From DASPWW01 sp035637595 (GTDB lineage: Bacteria; Actinomycetota; Thermoleophilia; Solirubrobacterales; 70-9): a stretch of 14,565 nt of DNA. The translations under genes and the position numbers were made by a program. The notes below the pieces were generated by a model. That model worked only from the letters and a program-made list of their open reading frames with translations, did no database searches and was not told where the DNA came from. The DNA lies in assembly GCA_035637595.1 (NCBI GenBank), contig DASPWW010000135.1:1-14565 (forward strand), in the 5' to 3' direction. Positions 6,304 to 12,619 of this stretch are shown piece after piece. Every line of letters begins with the position of its first letter. Position 1 is the first letter of the stretch.

Positions 6304-7536
6304 TCACTCCCTTTCCTGAGGCTCGGGGAACGGCGTCAGCGAGACGCGGCGCTCGGGGACCCTCGAGTCCGGATCGACCTCGAGCACGCGCAGGACCGCG
6401 TCGCGCCCGCCCGCTGCCCTCACCTGGCGGATCGCCTCGGCGAGATGGGCGCGGCGGCGATCGCGCTCGTCGCGGACCAGGGAGCCCTGGCGGTGAGCGG
6501 CCGGGCCGAGCGCCGGCGCCGCCAGCTCGAGCCGCAGCGCGGGCCCCGGAAGCGCCTCGAGCTTCGGCGCCAGCGCGAGCAGCAGCCGCTCCCCCGAGGC
6601 GCTCGCCTCGCGCAACGGCACCTCGACGCGCCAGCTCCCGCCGCCGGCCAGCCTTGCCGTGAGCCGCAGCCGCCGCACCGACCGTCCGCGGCGGGCGGGG
6701 TTGGCGAGTAGGCGGTCCGTGAGCAGCGCCAGCGCCCGCTCGAGCTGCTGCCCCGATGCCGCCTCGGGCAGGTCGAGCCCGTCGCGCAGCCCCTCACGCG
6801 GGGCGCGCGGGCGCAACCGCTCGTCCCCGCCGCAGGCCAGCGTCCATGCCCGCAGGCCCTCGTGGCCGAAGCGGTCGGCGACCGCGTCACGTGGCAGCGA
6901 CGCCAGCTCGCCCAGGGTGCGAATCCCGAGCCGCTCCAGCGTCTCGGGCAGTCGCGACCCTCGCTCCAGCCGCCGGCGAAGCAGCTCGACCGGCTGCGGG
7001 GCGAGGAAGGAGCGGCGCGCCGGCGGCGAGACGATCACGGGCGCCCGCGGGTCGCGCCCGCGCGAGCGCCGCCTTGCACGTGGCTTCGCCCTGACGGCGG
7101 CTGCGTAGGCGGCAAAGCGGGTGGGACCGGCGCCGAGCCTCGCCGGCATCCTGGCGGCGCGGCGGGCGCGCGCCATCACGTCCTCGAGCCGCCCGCCCCA
7201 CAGGTCGCGCAACCCGTCCCCCTCGAAGAACGCCTCCCCGGGACGCCCCGACTCCACCGCGGCCCCGATCCCCTCCAGCCTGGCGAGCAGCTCCTCCCAG
7301 GAGGACTCGGCGCGATCGGGGTCGGGCGTGACCAGCACCAGCTCGGGACAGCGCCCCAGCGCCTCGCCGAGCGCCATCCCGGGGTGGAGCCCATAACCCT
7401 CCGCCGCGCCCGAGACCTCCCCGATCGCCTGCTCGCGGCCCGGCTCGGGCGCGAGCGCCGCGGGACGCAGCAGCAGCTCCCGGTCGCCGGCCGCGCTCAG
7501 CAACTCGAAGCGGGGGACCAGGAGACACACGATCAT
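6304..7536 (-). CDS. imuB: ImuB-type inactive Y-family DNA polymerase homologue
   Basis: The 410-aa product aligns by eye with Y-family polymerases: an N-terminal palm, YGLHPGMALGEALGRCPEL at 48-66 (the usual GVRPGM-like block), FLAPQPVELL, and LERLGIRTLGELASLP (helix-hairpin-helix). The metal-binding acidic residues are missing. The first motif, normally with D, reads CLLVPRF (4-10), and the usual SIDEA block reads GRPGEAFF (97-104). These losses mark ImuB, a scaffold that in mycobacteria links DnaE2 to the sliding clamp rather than synthesising DNA. I see no clear C-terminal QLxLF-type clamp motif. The ATG at 7536 lacks a ribosome-binding site and directly abuts the LexA box. Upstream in-frame codons reach a stop at 7554-7552, so the start is well bounded. 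It is the first gene of the operon with DUF6504 and dnaE2. Confidence 0.9.
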   Translation of the reverse strand: MIVCLLVPRFELLSAAGDRELLLRPAALAPEPGREQAIGEVSGAAEGYGLHPGMALGEALGRCPELVLVTPDPDRAESSWEELLARLEGIGAAVESGRPGEAFFEGDGLRDLWGGRLEDVMARARRAARMPARLGAGPTRFAAYAAAVRAKPRARRRSRGRDPRAPVIVSPPARRSFLAPQPVELLRRRLERGSRLPETLERLGIRTLGELASLPRDAVADRFGHEGLRAWTLACGGDERLRPRAPREGLRDGLDLPEAASGQQLERALALLTDRLLANPARRGRSVRRLRLTARLAGGGSWRVEVPLREASASGERLLLALAPKLEALPGPALRLELAAPALGPAAHRQGSLVRDERDRRRAHLAEAIRQVRAAGGRDAVLRVLEVDPDSRVPERRVSLTPFPEPQERE

Positions 7537-7550
7537 CGAACATATGTTCG
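7537..7550 (-). promoter_or_regulatory. LexA (SOS) box controlling imuB-DUF6504-dnaE2
   Basis: CGAACATATGTTCG is a perfect 14-bp palindrome. With flanking bases, TCGAACATATGTTCGC matches the actinobacterial/Gram-positive LexA consensus TCGAACRNNYGTTCGA at 15 of 16 positions. It lies immediately before the imuB ATG, so bound LexA would cover the start codon and any -10 element. A TTGACG (minus strand, 7572-7567) could be a -35 box, with the -10 inside the palindrome around ACATAT, though at ~19 nt the spacing is long. Confidence 0.9.
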
Positions 7551-7643
7551 CTCATTGTGGCGAGATCGTCAAGTCCTTGTCACAGCCGCGCCTGGACCGC
7601 GATATGTTCGCCCCCGCCCAGACCCCTACAGAGGAGCAGAGAC

Positions 7644-8006
7644 ATGGCGAGCATTGAGGCCAAGAGCTTCGATTCCCCCGACGAGACCCGTCCGTTCGAG
7701 GGAAACGGTCAGGTCGAGATCGTCCAGCTCGGCGGCCAGGAGGTGGGGAGGGGGACCTTCGAGCCCGGGTGGAAGTGGTCTGAGAACGTCAAGCCGATCG
7801 CGCAGACTGATTCGTGCCAGGTCTCGCATCTCGGATACGTGCTCTCCGGTCGGATGCGCATCTTCATGGACGACGGCGAGGAGACCGAGATCGGCGCCGG
7901 CGAGGCGGTGGCGATCCCGCCCGGCCACGACGCCGAGACCGTCGGGGACGAGGCCTGCGTGGTCCTCGACTTCGGCGAGATCAGTGAGTACGCGAAGCGC
8001 GACTAG
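7644..8006 (+). CDS. Single-domain cupin protein
   Basis: The 120-aa product has one cupin beta-barrel. Motif 1 is degenerate (SHLGYVLSGRM, H62 and G69; the usual second His of HxH is Gly), and motif 2 is GEAVAIPPGHDAE (87-98). The preceding FEPGWKWSENVKP (39-51) and SCQVSHLGYVLSG block is typical of a common actinobacterial and proteobacterial cupin group. Members are soluble small-molecule- or metal-binding proteins, and the ligand here is unknown. H62, E80 and H95 could contribute to a metal site. The ATG at 7644 has a good ribosome-binding site, GAGGAG (7631-7636). Longer in-frame starts upstream would run through poorly coding sequence. The gene is divergent from the SOS operon. A right half LexA site (ATATGTTCG, 7602-7610) lies in its leader. 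Confidence 0.88.
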   Translation: MASIEAKSFDSPDETRPFEGNGQVEIVQLGGQEVGRGTFEPGWKWSENVKPIAQTDSCQVSHLGYVLSGRMRIFMDDGEETEIGAGEAVAIPPGHDAETVGDEACVVLDFGEISEYAKRD

Positions 8007-8022
8007 CCGAGCCCGCGCGCCC

Positions 8023-8036
8023 CAGGCTCTAGCCTG
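8023..8036 (+). promoter_or_regulatory. Inverted repeat overlapping a candidate -10 box (TAGCCT)
   Basis: CAGGCT-CT-AGCCTG is a 6-bp perfect inverted repeat. Its right half contains TAGCCT (8030-8035), a TANNNT -10-like box ending 7 nt before the ATG at 8043. No ribosome-binding site lies between. This suggests a leaderless promoter that might be covered by a dimeric repressor, although a chance palindrome in G+C-rich DNA is possible. Confidence 0.35.
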
Positions 8037-8042
8037 CCCGCC

Positions 8043-8558
8043 ATGGGCAAGGCGCGCCTCGCGGCGCTCGTCGGACTGGCGCTCTTCGCGCTCGCCGGAT
8101 GCGGCGGCTCGGGCTCCGACAGCTCCACCCCCGTTGAATCCGAGGCCGGCGCGGCGCCGCCAATCGACGTCCCCGGCGGCGCCGACCCCGACGACGTCGC
8201 GGTGATCGGCGCCTGGGTCGATGCGCTGCGCAGCGGCGACGTCGAGGCCGCTGCCGGCTACTTCGCGATCCCGAGCGTCGCCGAGAACGGGCCCCTCCTG
8301 GCGAAGATCCGCTCGCGCGACGATGCCGTCGAGTTCAATCAGTCGCTGCCCTGCGGCGCGCGGTTGATCCGCGCCGAGGGCACGGGAGAGATCACGACCG
8401 CGACCTTCACGCTCACGGAGCGCCCCGGCCCCGGAAGGTGCGGCGCCGGGACCGGGACGACCGCCCAGACCGCCTTCGTGATCGAGGATGGAAAGATCGT
8501 CGCGTGGCGCCGCGTGGGCGCGGGCGGCGCCCCCGGTGCAGAGGGCGAGGCCGTCTAG
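8043..8558 (+). CDS. Predicted lipoprotein with an NTF2-like/SnoaL-type domain pattern
   Basis: The 171-aa product has a basic N-terminus, a hydrophobic stretch (6-18) and a lipobox LAGC with lipidated Cys20, followed by a Gly/Ser-rich tether. It should be anchored on the outer face of the membrane. The mature region has the layout of small NTF2-like proteins: VIGAWVDALRSGDVEAAAGYFA (a helix pair, 54-75), then beta strands ending in TAFVIEDGKIVAWRRV (143-158). C104 and C133 may form a disulfide. NTF2-like assignment is by pattern and only moderately sure; function is unknown. The ATG follows a -10-like box by 7 nt without a ribosome-binding site. It lies 36 nt after the cupin gene and ~80 nt before the binding-protein gene, so it is probably its own unit. 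Confidence 0.75.
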   Translation: MGKARLAALVGLALFALAGCGGSGSDSSTPVESEAGAAPPIDVPGGADPDDVAVIGAWVDALRSGDVEAAAGYFAIPSVAENGPLLAKIRSRDDAVEFNQSLPCGARLIRAEGTGEITTATFTLTERPGPGRCGAGTGTTAQTAFVIEDGKIVAWRRVGAGGAPGAEGEAV

Positions 8559-8586
8559 CCTGGGATCGCGCCGAGCGATAGTGTCC

Positions 8587-8617
8587 CTTTCACGGGGGCG
8601 GAGGAGGCCCCGTAAAG
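8587..8617 (+). promoter_or_regulatory. 5'-leader hairpin of the substrate-binding protein gene
   Basis: CTTT-C-ACGGGG (8587-8597) pairs with CCCCGT-AAAG (8608-8617), giving a 10-bp stem with one bulged C. The loop GCGGAGGAGG resembles a strong Shine-Dalgarno sequence, yet is too far from the ATG at 8638 to be used directly. The actual ribosome-binding site GAGAGGAG is at 8625-8632. A TAGTGT -10-like box at 8579-8584 lies just upstream. This could be an mRNA-stabilising or regulatory structure; the function is inferred. Confidence 0.4.
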
Positions 8618-8637
8618 AAGTCCCGAGAGGAGAGCTC

Positions 8638-9927
8638 ATGAGAGGCTTAAAGCTCGTCTGGCTCGCCGTCGGCATCGCGGGTCTCGCGCTGGGACTCGCC
8701 GCGTGCGGCGGCGGCGGCGGCGGCGGTGAGGCGACGCTCGATCTCACGATCGGCGATTCGGTGCCGCTGAGCGGCGATCTCGCCGACTTCGGACCGCCCG
8801 GTCAGAAGGCGGCGGATGTCGCTGGCGACGTGATCAACGACGCGATCGACGAAGCGGGCGTGGACCACACGGTCAACGTCGTTCACGAGGACAACTGCGG
8901 CGGCTCTGATCAGCAGTGCGCCGTGCAGGCGGCTCGCAAGATGGTCGAGTCGGACAATGCCAGCTGCATCGCCGGAGCGTGGGCGTCGGCTGACACCCTC
9001 CCGACGGCGGAGTCGGTGGCGATTCCCGAGCAGGTCCCGCTGATCTCACCGGCATCGACCAGTGACGAGATCACGGGGCTCGACGACGACGGGCTCGTCA
9101 ACCGGACCGCGCCGCCCGACTCGTTCCAGGGCCCGACGCTCTCCGAGTTCCTCGTCGAGAAAGCGCTCGGTGGAGCCGAGGGCATGACCGTCAACGTCGG
9201 AGCCCGAAACGACGCCTACGGCACAGGGCTCGATGACACGTTCAGCGAGGCCTGGGAGGCCGCAGGCGGCGAGATTGGCCAAGACGTCGTCTACGACATC
9301 AAGCTGCCGAACTACGACAGTGAGGCGGAGCAGATCGTCTCGGGCAACCCCGACGGGATTGTGATCGTCGACTTCCCGGAGACCTACAACAAGGTGGGTC
9401 CGGCGCTGGTGCGCGCGGGCTTCGATCCGGAGAAGACGTTCGTCACCGACGGATTGATCTCGGGCGACCTCGCGGCGGGCGCCGGCGCAGATGCCGTCAA
9501 CGGCCTGCGCGGGACCGCTCCGGGCGTCCCCGACGGCGACCCGTCGGAGGAGGCATTCGATCAGCTCTACACGGACGCGGAGCCGAAGGACGTCGATCGT
9601 CAGACATTCGACGCCCAGAACTTCGACGCCGTGATCCTGTGCTACCTCGCCGCGGTGGCGGCGGGCTCGACGGATGGTGCCGAGATGGCCGACCACATCG
9701 TCGACATCAGCGCCCCGCCCGGCGATCAGTTCACGTTCGAGCAGCTCCCCGATGCGATCGAGGCCCTGCAGGACGGTGACGACATCGATTACCAGGGCGC
9801 CTCCGGTCCGATCGACATGAACGATGCCGGCGACGCCACGGCGGGCGTCTACGACATCTACGAGTTCCAGAACGGAGCGCCGAAGGCCGTCGATGAGATC
9901 GAGGTGCAGCAGCCCGAGGGCGGCTGA
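8638..9927 (+). CDS. ABC transporter substrate-binding lipoprotein, HAAT (LivJ/LivK) family
   Basis: The 429-aa product has a signal peptide with lipobox LAAC (Cys23), then a run of seven Gly as tether. The mature part is a type I periplasmic-binding-protein fold: IGDSVPLSGDLADFG (38-52), GAWASADT (113-120) and LISPASTS (135-142) sit where LivJ/LivK-type proteins contact the ligand amino acid. It should be tethered outside the membrane and deliver a branched-chain amino acid, or a related hydrophobic amino acid or amide, to the LivHMGF importer encoded opposite. The ATG has a good ribosome-binding site (GAGAGGAG, ~5 nt spacer). The protein is strikingly acidic and rich in Asp/Glu. The ligand cannot be read from sequence alone. 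It converges with the permease operon rather than heading it. Confidence 0.92.
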   Translation: MRGLKLVWLAVGIAGLALGLAACGGGGGGGEATLDLTIGDSVPLSGDLADFGPPGQKAADVAGDVINDAIDEAGVDHTVNVVHEDNCGGSDQQCAVQAARKMVESDNASCIAGAWASADTLPTAESVAIPEQVPLISPASTSDEITGLDDDGLVNRTAPPDSFQGPTLSEFLVEKALGGAEGMTVNVGARNDAYGTGLDDTFSEAWEAAGGEIGQDVVYDIKLPNYDSEAEQIVSGNPDGIVIVDFPETYNKVGPALVRAGFDPEKTFVTDGLISGDLAAGAGADAVNGLRGTAPGVPDGDPSEEAFDQLYTDAEPKDVDRQTFDAQNFDAVILCYLAAVAAGSTDGAEMADHIVDISAPPGDQFTFEQLPDAIEALQDGDDIDYQGASGPIDMNDAGDATAGVYDIYEFQNGAPKAVDEIEVQQPEGG

Positions 9928-9967
9928 CCACGAGCGCCGAGCGGCGCGCGAGCGCCGCACCGCGTGA

Positions 9968-9994
9968 GCGGCCGGGGACCTAGTCCCCGGCCGC
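9968..9994. terminator. Perfect 12-bp hairpin between convergent units
   Basis: GCGGCCGGGGAC (9968-9979) is perfectly complementary to GTCCCCGGCCGC (9983-9994), with a three-base loop. On the plus strand TTCTCTTT follows, making a plausible intrinsic terminator for the binding-protein gene. On the minus strand the loop bases 9980-9982 are the TAG stop of livF and no T-run follows, so termination there would rest on the stem alone. Confidence 0.85.
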
Positions 9995-10759
9995 TTCTCT
10001 TTGCGCGGCCTCGGGCCGGTCGATCCGCCCCGTGCCGCCGAGATACAGCTCGACCACCTTCGGATCGTTGAGCAGCTCCCTGCCGGGACCCTCGAAACGG
10101 TTCTGTCCGAGATCGAGCACGTAGCCGCGATCCGACATCGAGAGGGCGCGGCGGGCGTTCTGCTCCACCATCACGATCGTCACGCCCTGGCGGTTTATCT
10201 CCCCGATCTTCTCGAAGATCGCGTCGACGAAGGCCGGCGCGAGCCCGGCCGATGGCTCGTCGAGCAGCAGTGCCCGCGGGTCGGCCATCAGCGCCCGCGC
10301 CATCGCCGCCATCTGGCGCTCGCCGCCGCTCATCGTGCCAACCGTCTGCGCACGGCGCTCGCCGAGCCGGGGAAAGAGCTCGTACATCCGCTTGGCCTGA
10401 TCCTGCGTCTTCGCGGTGTCGAGGGATCCCATCTCGAGGTTCTCCTCGACGCTGAGGTTCGGAAAGACGTTGTCGAGCTGCGGCACGTAGCTCAGGCCGA
10501 GCCTGCAGCACTCATGGGGCTTGAGGCGCGTGATGTCGCTGCCCTCGAAGCGCACCCGGCCCCTGCGCGGGTGCAGCAGCCCGAAGATCGTCTTGACCAG
10601 GGTCGACTTGCCCGCCCCATTGGGGCCGATCACGGTCACGACCTCGCCCTCGGCGACCCGGATCGTGACCCCGTTGAGGACGTCCACCTCGGGCACGTAG
10701 CCGGCGACGAGGTCTTCCGTGGCCAGCACGACCTCACCCAACCCGTTGCCCGTGCTCAT
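9980..10759 (-). CDS. livF: Branched-chain amino-acid ABC transporter ATPase LivF
   Basis: The 259-aa product has all ABC ATPase motifs: Walker A GPNGAGKS (45-52), Q-loop Q94 (YVPQLDNVFP), signature MSGGERQ (143-149) and Walker B ALLLDEP (163-169). The H-loop reads VEQNA, as is usual in LivF. It hydrolyses ATP on the cytoplasmic face to power the LivHM channel, paired with LivG. The ATG start at 10759 overlaps the livG stop by 4 nt (ATGA), indicating translational coupling. The TAG stop falls in the loop of the shared hairpin. It is the last gene of the operon. Confidence 0.94.
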   Translation of the reverse strand: MSTGNGLGEVVLATEDLVAGYVPEVDVLNGVTIRVAEGEVVTVIGPNGAGKSTLVKTIFGLLHPRRGRVRFEGSDITRLKPHECCRLGLSYVPQLDNVFPNLSVEENLEMGSLDTAKTQDQAKRMYELFPRLGERRAQTVGTMSGGERQMAAMARALMADPRALLLDEPSAGLAPAFVDAIFEKIGEINRQGVTIVMVEQNARRALSMSDRGYVLDLGQNRFEGPGRELLNDPKVVELYLGGTGRIDRPEAAQREAAGD

Positions 10760-11640
10760 CGAGGGTTCCCTGGAGGCTGCCCCGCGCCGGTCGTCGGCCC
10801 ACCCCCGGCGCCCCTGTCTCCACCCGGGGTGGCGCCCCCGAGGTAGGCGTTGATCACCGCGGGATCGGCCCGCACCTCGTGCGGCTCCCCGTCCGCGATC
10901 ACCCGTCCCTCGGCCATGACGATCACACGGTCGGCGTGGTTCATCACCACCTCCATGTCGTGCTCGATGAAAAGGAAGGTGACGCCTTCCTGCGCCCGCA
11001 GGCGCTGCATGTGGTCCAGGAGGCGGCGCCCCAGCGTCGGGTTGATTCCGGCCATCGGCTCGTCGAGGAGCAGGAAGCGCGGTTGCGTCATTAGCGCCCG
11101 AGCCAGCTCGAGCAGCTTGCGCTGGCCGCCCGACAGCGTTCCGGCGTAGGCGCCGGCGAGCTGGGTCAGGTTGAAGACCTCGAGCAGCTCCATCGCCTGC
11201 TCGCGGACCTCGCTCTCGCGCCGCCGCCAAGCTCCGGGGCGAAAGATCACGTTCAGGAGCCGCTCACCGGGCTGGTCAGGCGCGCCGAGCATCATGTTGT
11301 CGATCACCGGCATCCGCGCCAGCGCCTTGGTGATCTGGAAGGTACGAACCATCCCCAGACGGGCGATTGTGTACGGCGGTCGGCCGAGGACCTGGCGTCC
11401 GCCGAACGACGCGGTGCCACCGTCGGGTCGGTAGAAGCCGGTGATGACGTTGAAGAAGGTGGTCTTGCCGGCGCCGTTGGGTCCGATCAGCGCCGTGATC
11501 GAGCCCTCGCGGACCCCGAGGCTCGCCCGGTCCACGGCGCGGATGCCGCCGAAGCGCTTGACGACCCCGTCGGCCTCGAAGATCGTCCCGTTCGCGCCCG
11601 CCGGCCCGGCGACGGTCGTGGCGGGAGCGGCTTCAGTCAC
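10756..11640 (-). CDS. livG: Branched-chain amino-acid ABC transporter ATPase LivG
   Basis: The 294-aa product contains Walker A GPNGAGKT (53-60), Q-loop (RTFQI, Q102), signature LSGGQRK (169-175), Walker B FLLLDEP (189-195) and the switch His in IEHDME (H227). The long segment between the Q-loop and the signature, and the C-terminal block VINAYLGG, are typical of LivG. A Gly/Pro-rich tail of ~27 residues follows VINAYLGG and is longer than usual. The GTG start at 11640 lies inside the end of livM (8-nt overlap), and the stop overlaps livF. It forms the ATPase pair with LivF. Confidence 0.94.
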   Translation of the reverse strand: MTEAAPATTVAGPAGANGTIFEADGVVKRFGGIRAVDRASLGVREGSITALIGPNGAGKTTFFNVITGFYRPDGGTASFGGRQVLGRPPYTIARLGMVRTFQITKALARMPVIDNMMLGAPDQPGERLLNVIFRPGAWRRRESEVREQAMELLEVFNLTQLAGAYAGTLSGGQRKLLELARALMTQPRFLLLDEPMAGINPTLGRRLLDHMQRLRAQEGVTFLFIEHDMEVVMNHADRVIVMAEGRVIADGEPHEVRADPAVINAYLGGATPGGDRGAGGGPTTGAGQPPGNPR

Positions 11641-12616
11641 CGAGCACCATCTCCTCCCGCTTGCCGAACGCCCCCTGGGGGCGAAAGGCCATCAGGCCGA
11701 TCAGCACGAGGCCGACGATGATGAAGCGCAGGGCCGCGATCCGGCTCTCCGACAGCGGCAGGTCGAGGAATCGCAGGCCCTCGAGGATGGTCCACAGGAT
11801 CACCGAGCCGACTGCAACCCCCCAGTAGCTCGCCAGGCCGCCGAGGATCAACACCGCATAGCCGATGAACGTGACGATCGGCAGGAACTCGTCCGGGACG
11901 ATGAACTTCAGGTTGAGAGCCAGGAAGAAACCCGCGATGGCCCCCATCGTCGCCGCGATCGCCAGCGACTGGAGCTTGTAGGCGAAGGCGTTCTTGCCCA
12001 GCGCGCGGGCGGCGTCCTCGTCCTCACGGATCGCCCTCAGGACCCGTCCCCAAGGCGTTCTCTGGATGCGACTCATCGCGAGCATCAGCAGGATCGCCAC
12101 CGCCCATACGACGAGGAAGAGGGGGAACAGCGTCGGCACGTCGGTCCAACCGAGATCGCCGATCCACCCCTCGATCGTGTCGGAGATCGAATCCCAGTCG
12201 TCGGTGAAGCCGAAGGTGCCCTGGGCCCCACCGGTGAGGTCGCGCGCGTTGAGCGCGAACAGCCGGATCGCCTCGGCGGAGGCGATCGTGGCGATCGCGA
12301 AGTAGTCCGTTCGCAGGCGAAGCGAGGGCAGCCCGACGACGAGACCGAAGGCGATCGCGATCAGGACCGCGATCGGCAGCGAGAGCCAGAACGAGATCCC
12401 GGCGTCCGTGGTCAGGATCGCCATCGCGTAGGCGCCGATCGCCATGAACGCCGCCTGGCCGAAGTTGAAGATGCCGGTGAAGCCGACGTTGAGCTGCAGG
12501 CCGAGGGCGAAGATCGTGTAGGTGCCGGCGATGATCCCGACCCCGGTCCAGAAGGCGACGTCGGTGAACGACTCGAACGTGACCGCGATCGGAGGCGTCG
12601 AGAAGGCCTCGAGCAT
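11633..12616 (-). CDS. livM: Branched-chain amino-acid ABC transporter permease LivM
   Basis: The 327-aa product is a multi-pass membrane protein of the LivM family. Diagnostic blocks are VGFTGIFNFGQAAFMAIGAY (44-63), VGLPSLRLRTDYFAIAT (94-110), the cytoplasmic ATPase-contact loop GRVLRAIREDEDAARALG and the C-terminal LMAFRPQGAFGKR. It pairs with LivH to form the translocation channel. The ATG at 12616 is 3 nt after the livH stop, so the two are tightly linked. A ~35-residue polar, Gly/Asp/Trp-rich stretch after residue 124 (GGAQGTFGFTDDW) would be extracellular. Confidence 0.94.
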   Translation of the reverse strand: MLEAFSTPPIAVTFESFTDVAFWTGVGIIAGTYTIFALGLQLNVGFTGIFNFGQAAFMAIGAYAMAILTTDAGISFWLSLPIAVLIAIAFGLVVGLPSLRLRTDYFAIATIASAEAIRLFALNARDLTGGAQGTFGFTDDWDSISDTIEGWIGDLGWTDVPTLFPLFLVVWAVAILLMLAMSRIQRTPWGRVLRAIREDEDAARALGKNAFAYKLQSLAIAATMGAIAGFFLALNLKFIVPDEFLPIVTFIGYAVLILGGLASYWGVAVGSVILWTILEGLRFLDLPLSESRIAALRFIIVGLVLIGLMAFRPQGAFGKREEMVLGD

Positions 12617-12619
12617 GCC

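Noticed and set aside
6887..7555. 222-codon minus-strand frame starting within the SOS box region
   Set aside because: It overlaps imuB in another frame and has a low-complexity Arg/Gly/Ala product; imuB carries the Y-family motifs.
6862..8205. 447-codon plus-strand open frame
   Set aside because: It runs antisense to imuB and then out of frame across the cupin gene; no recognisable domain.
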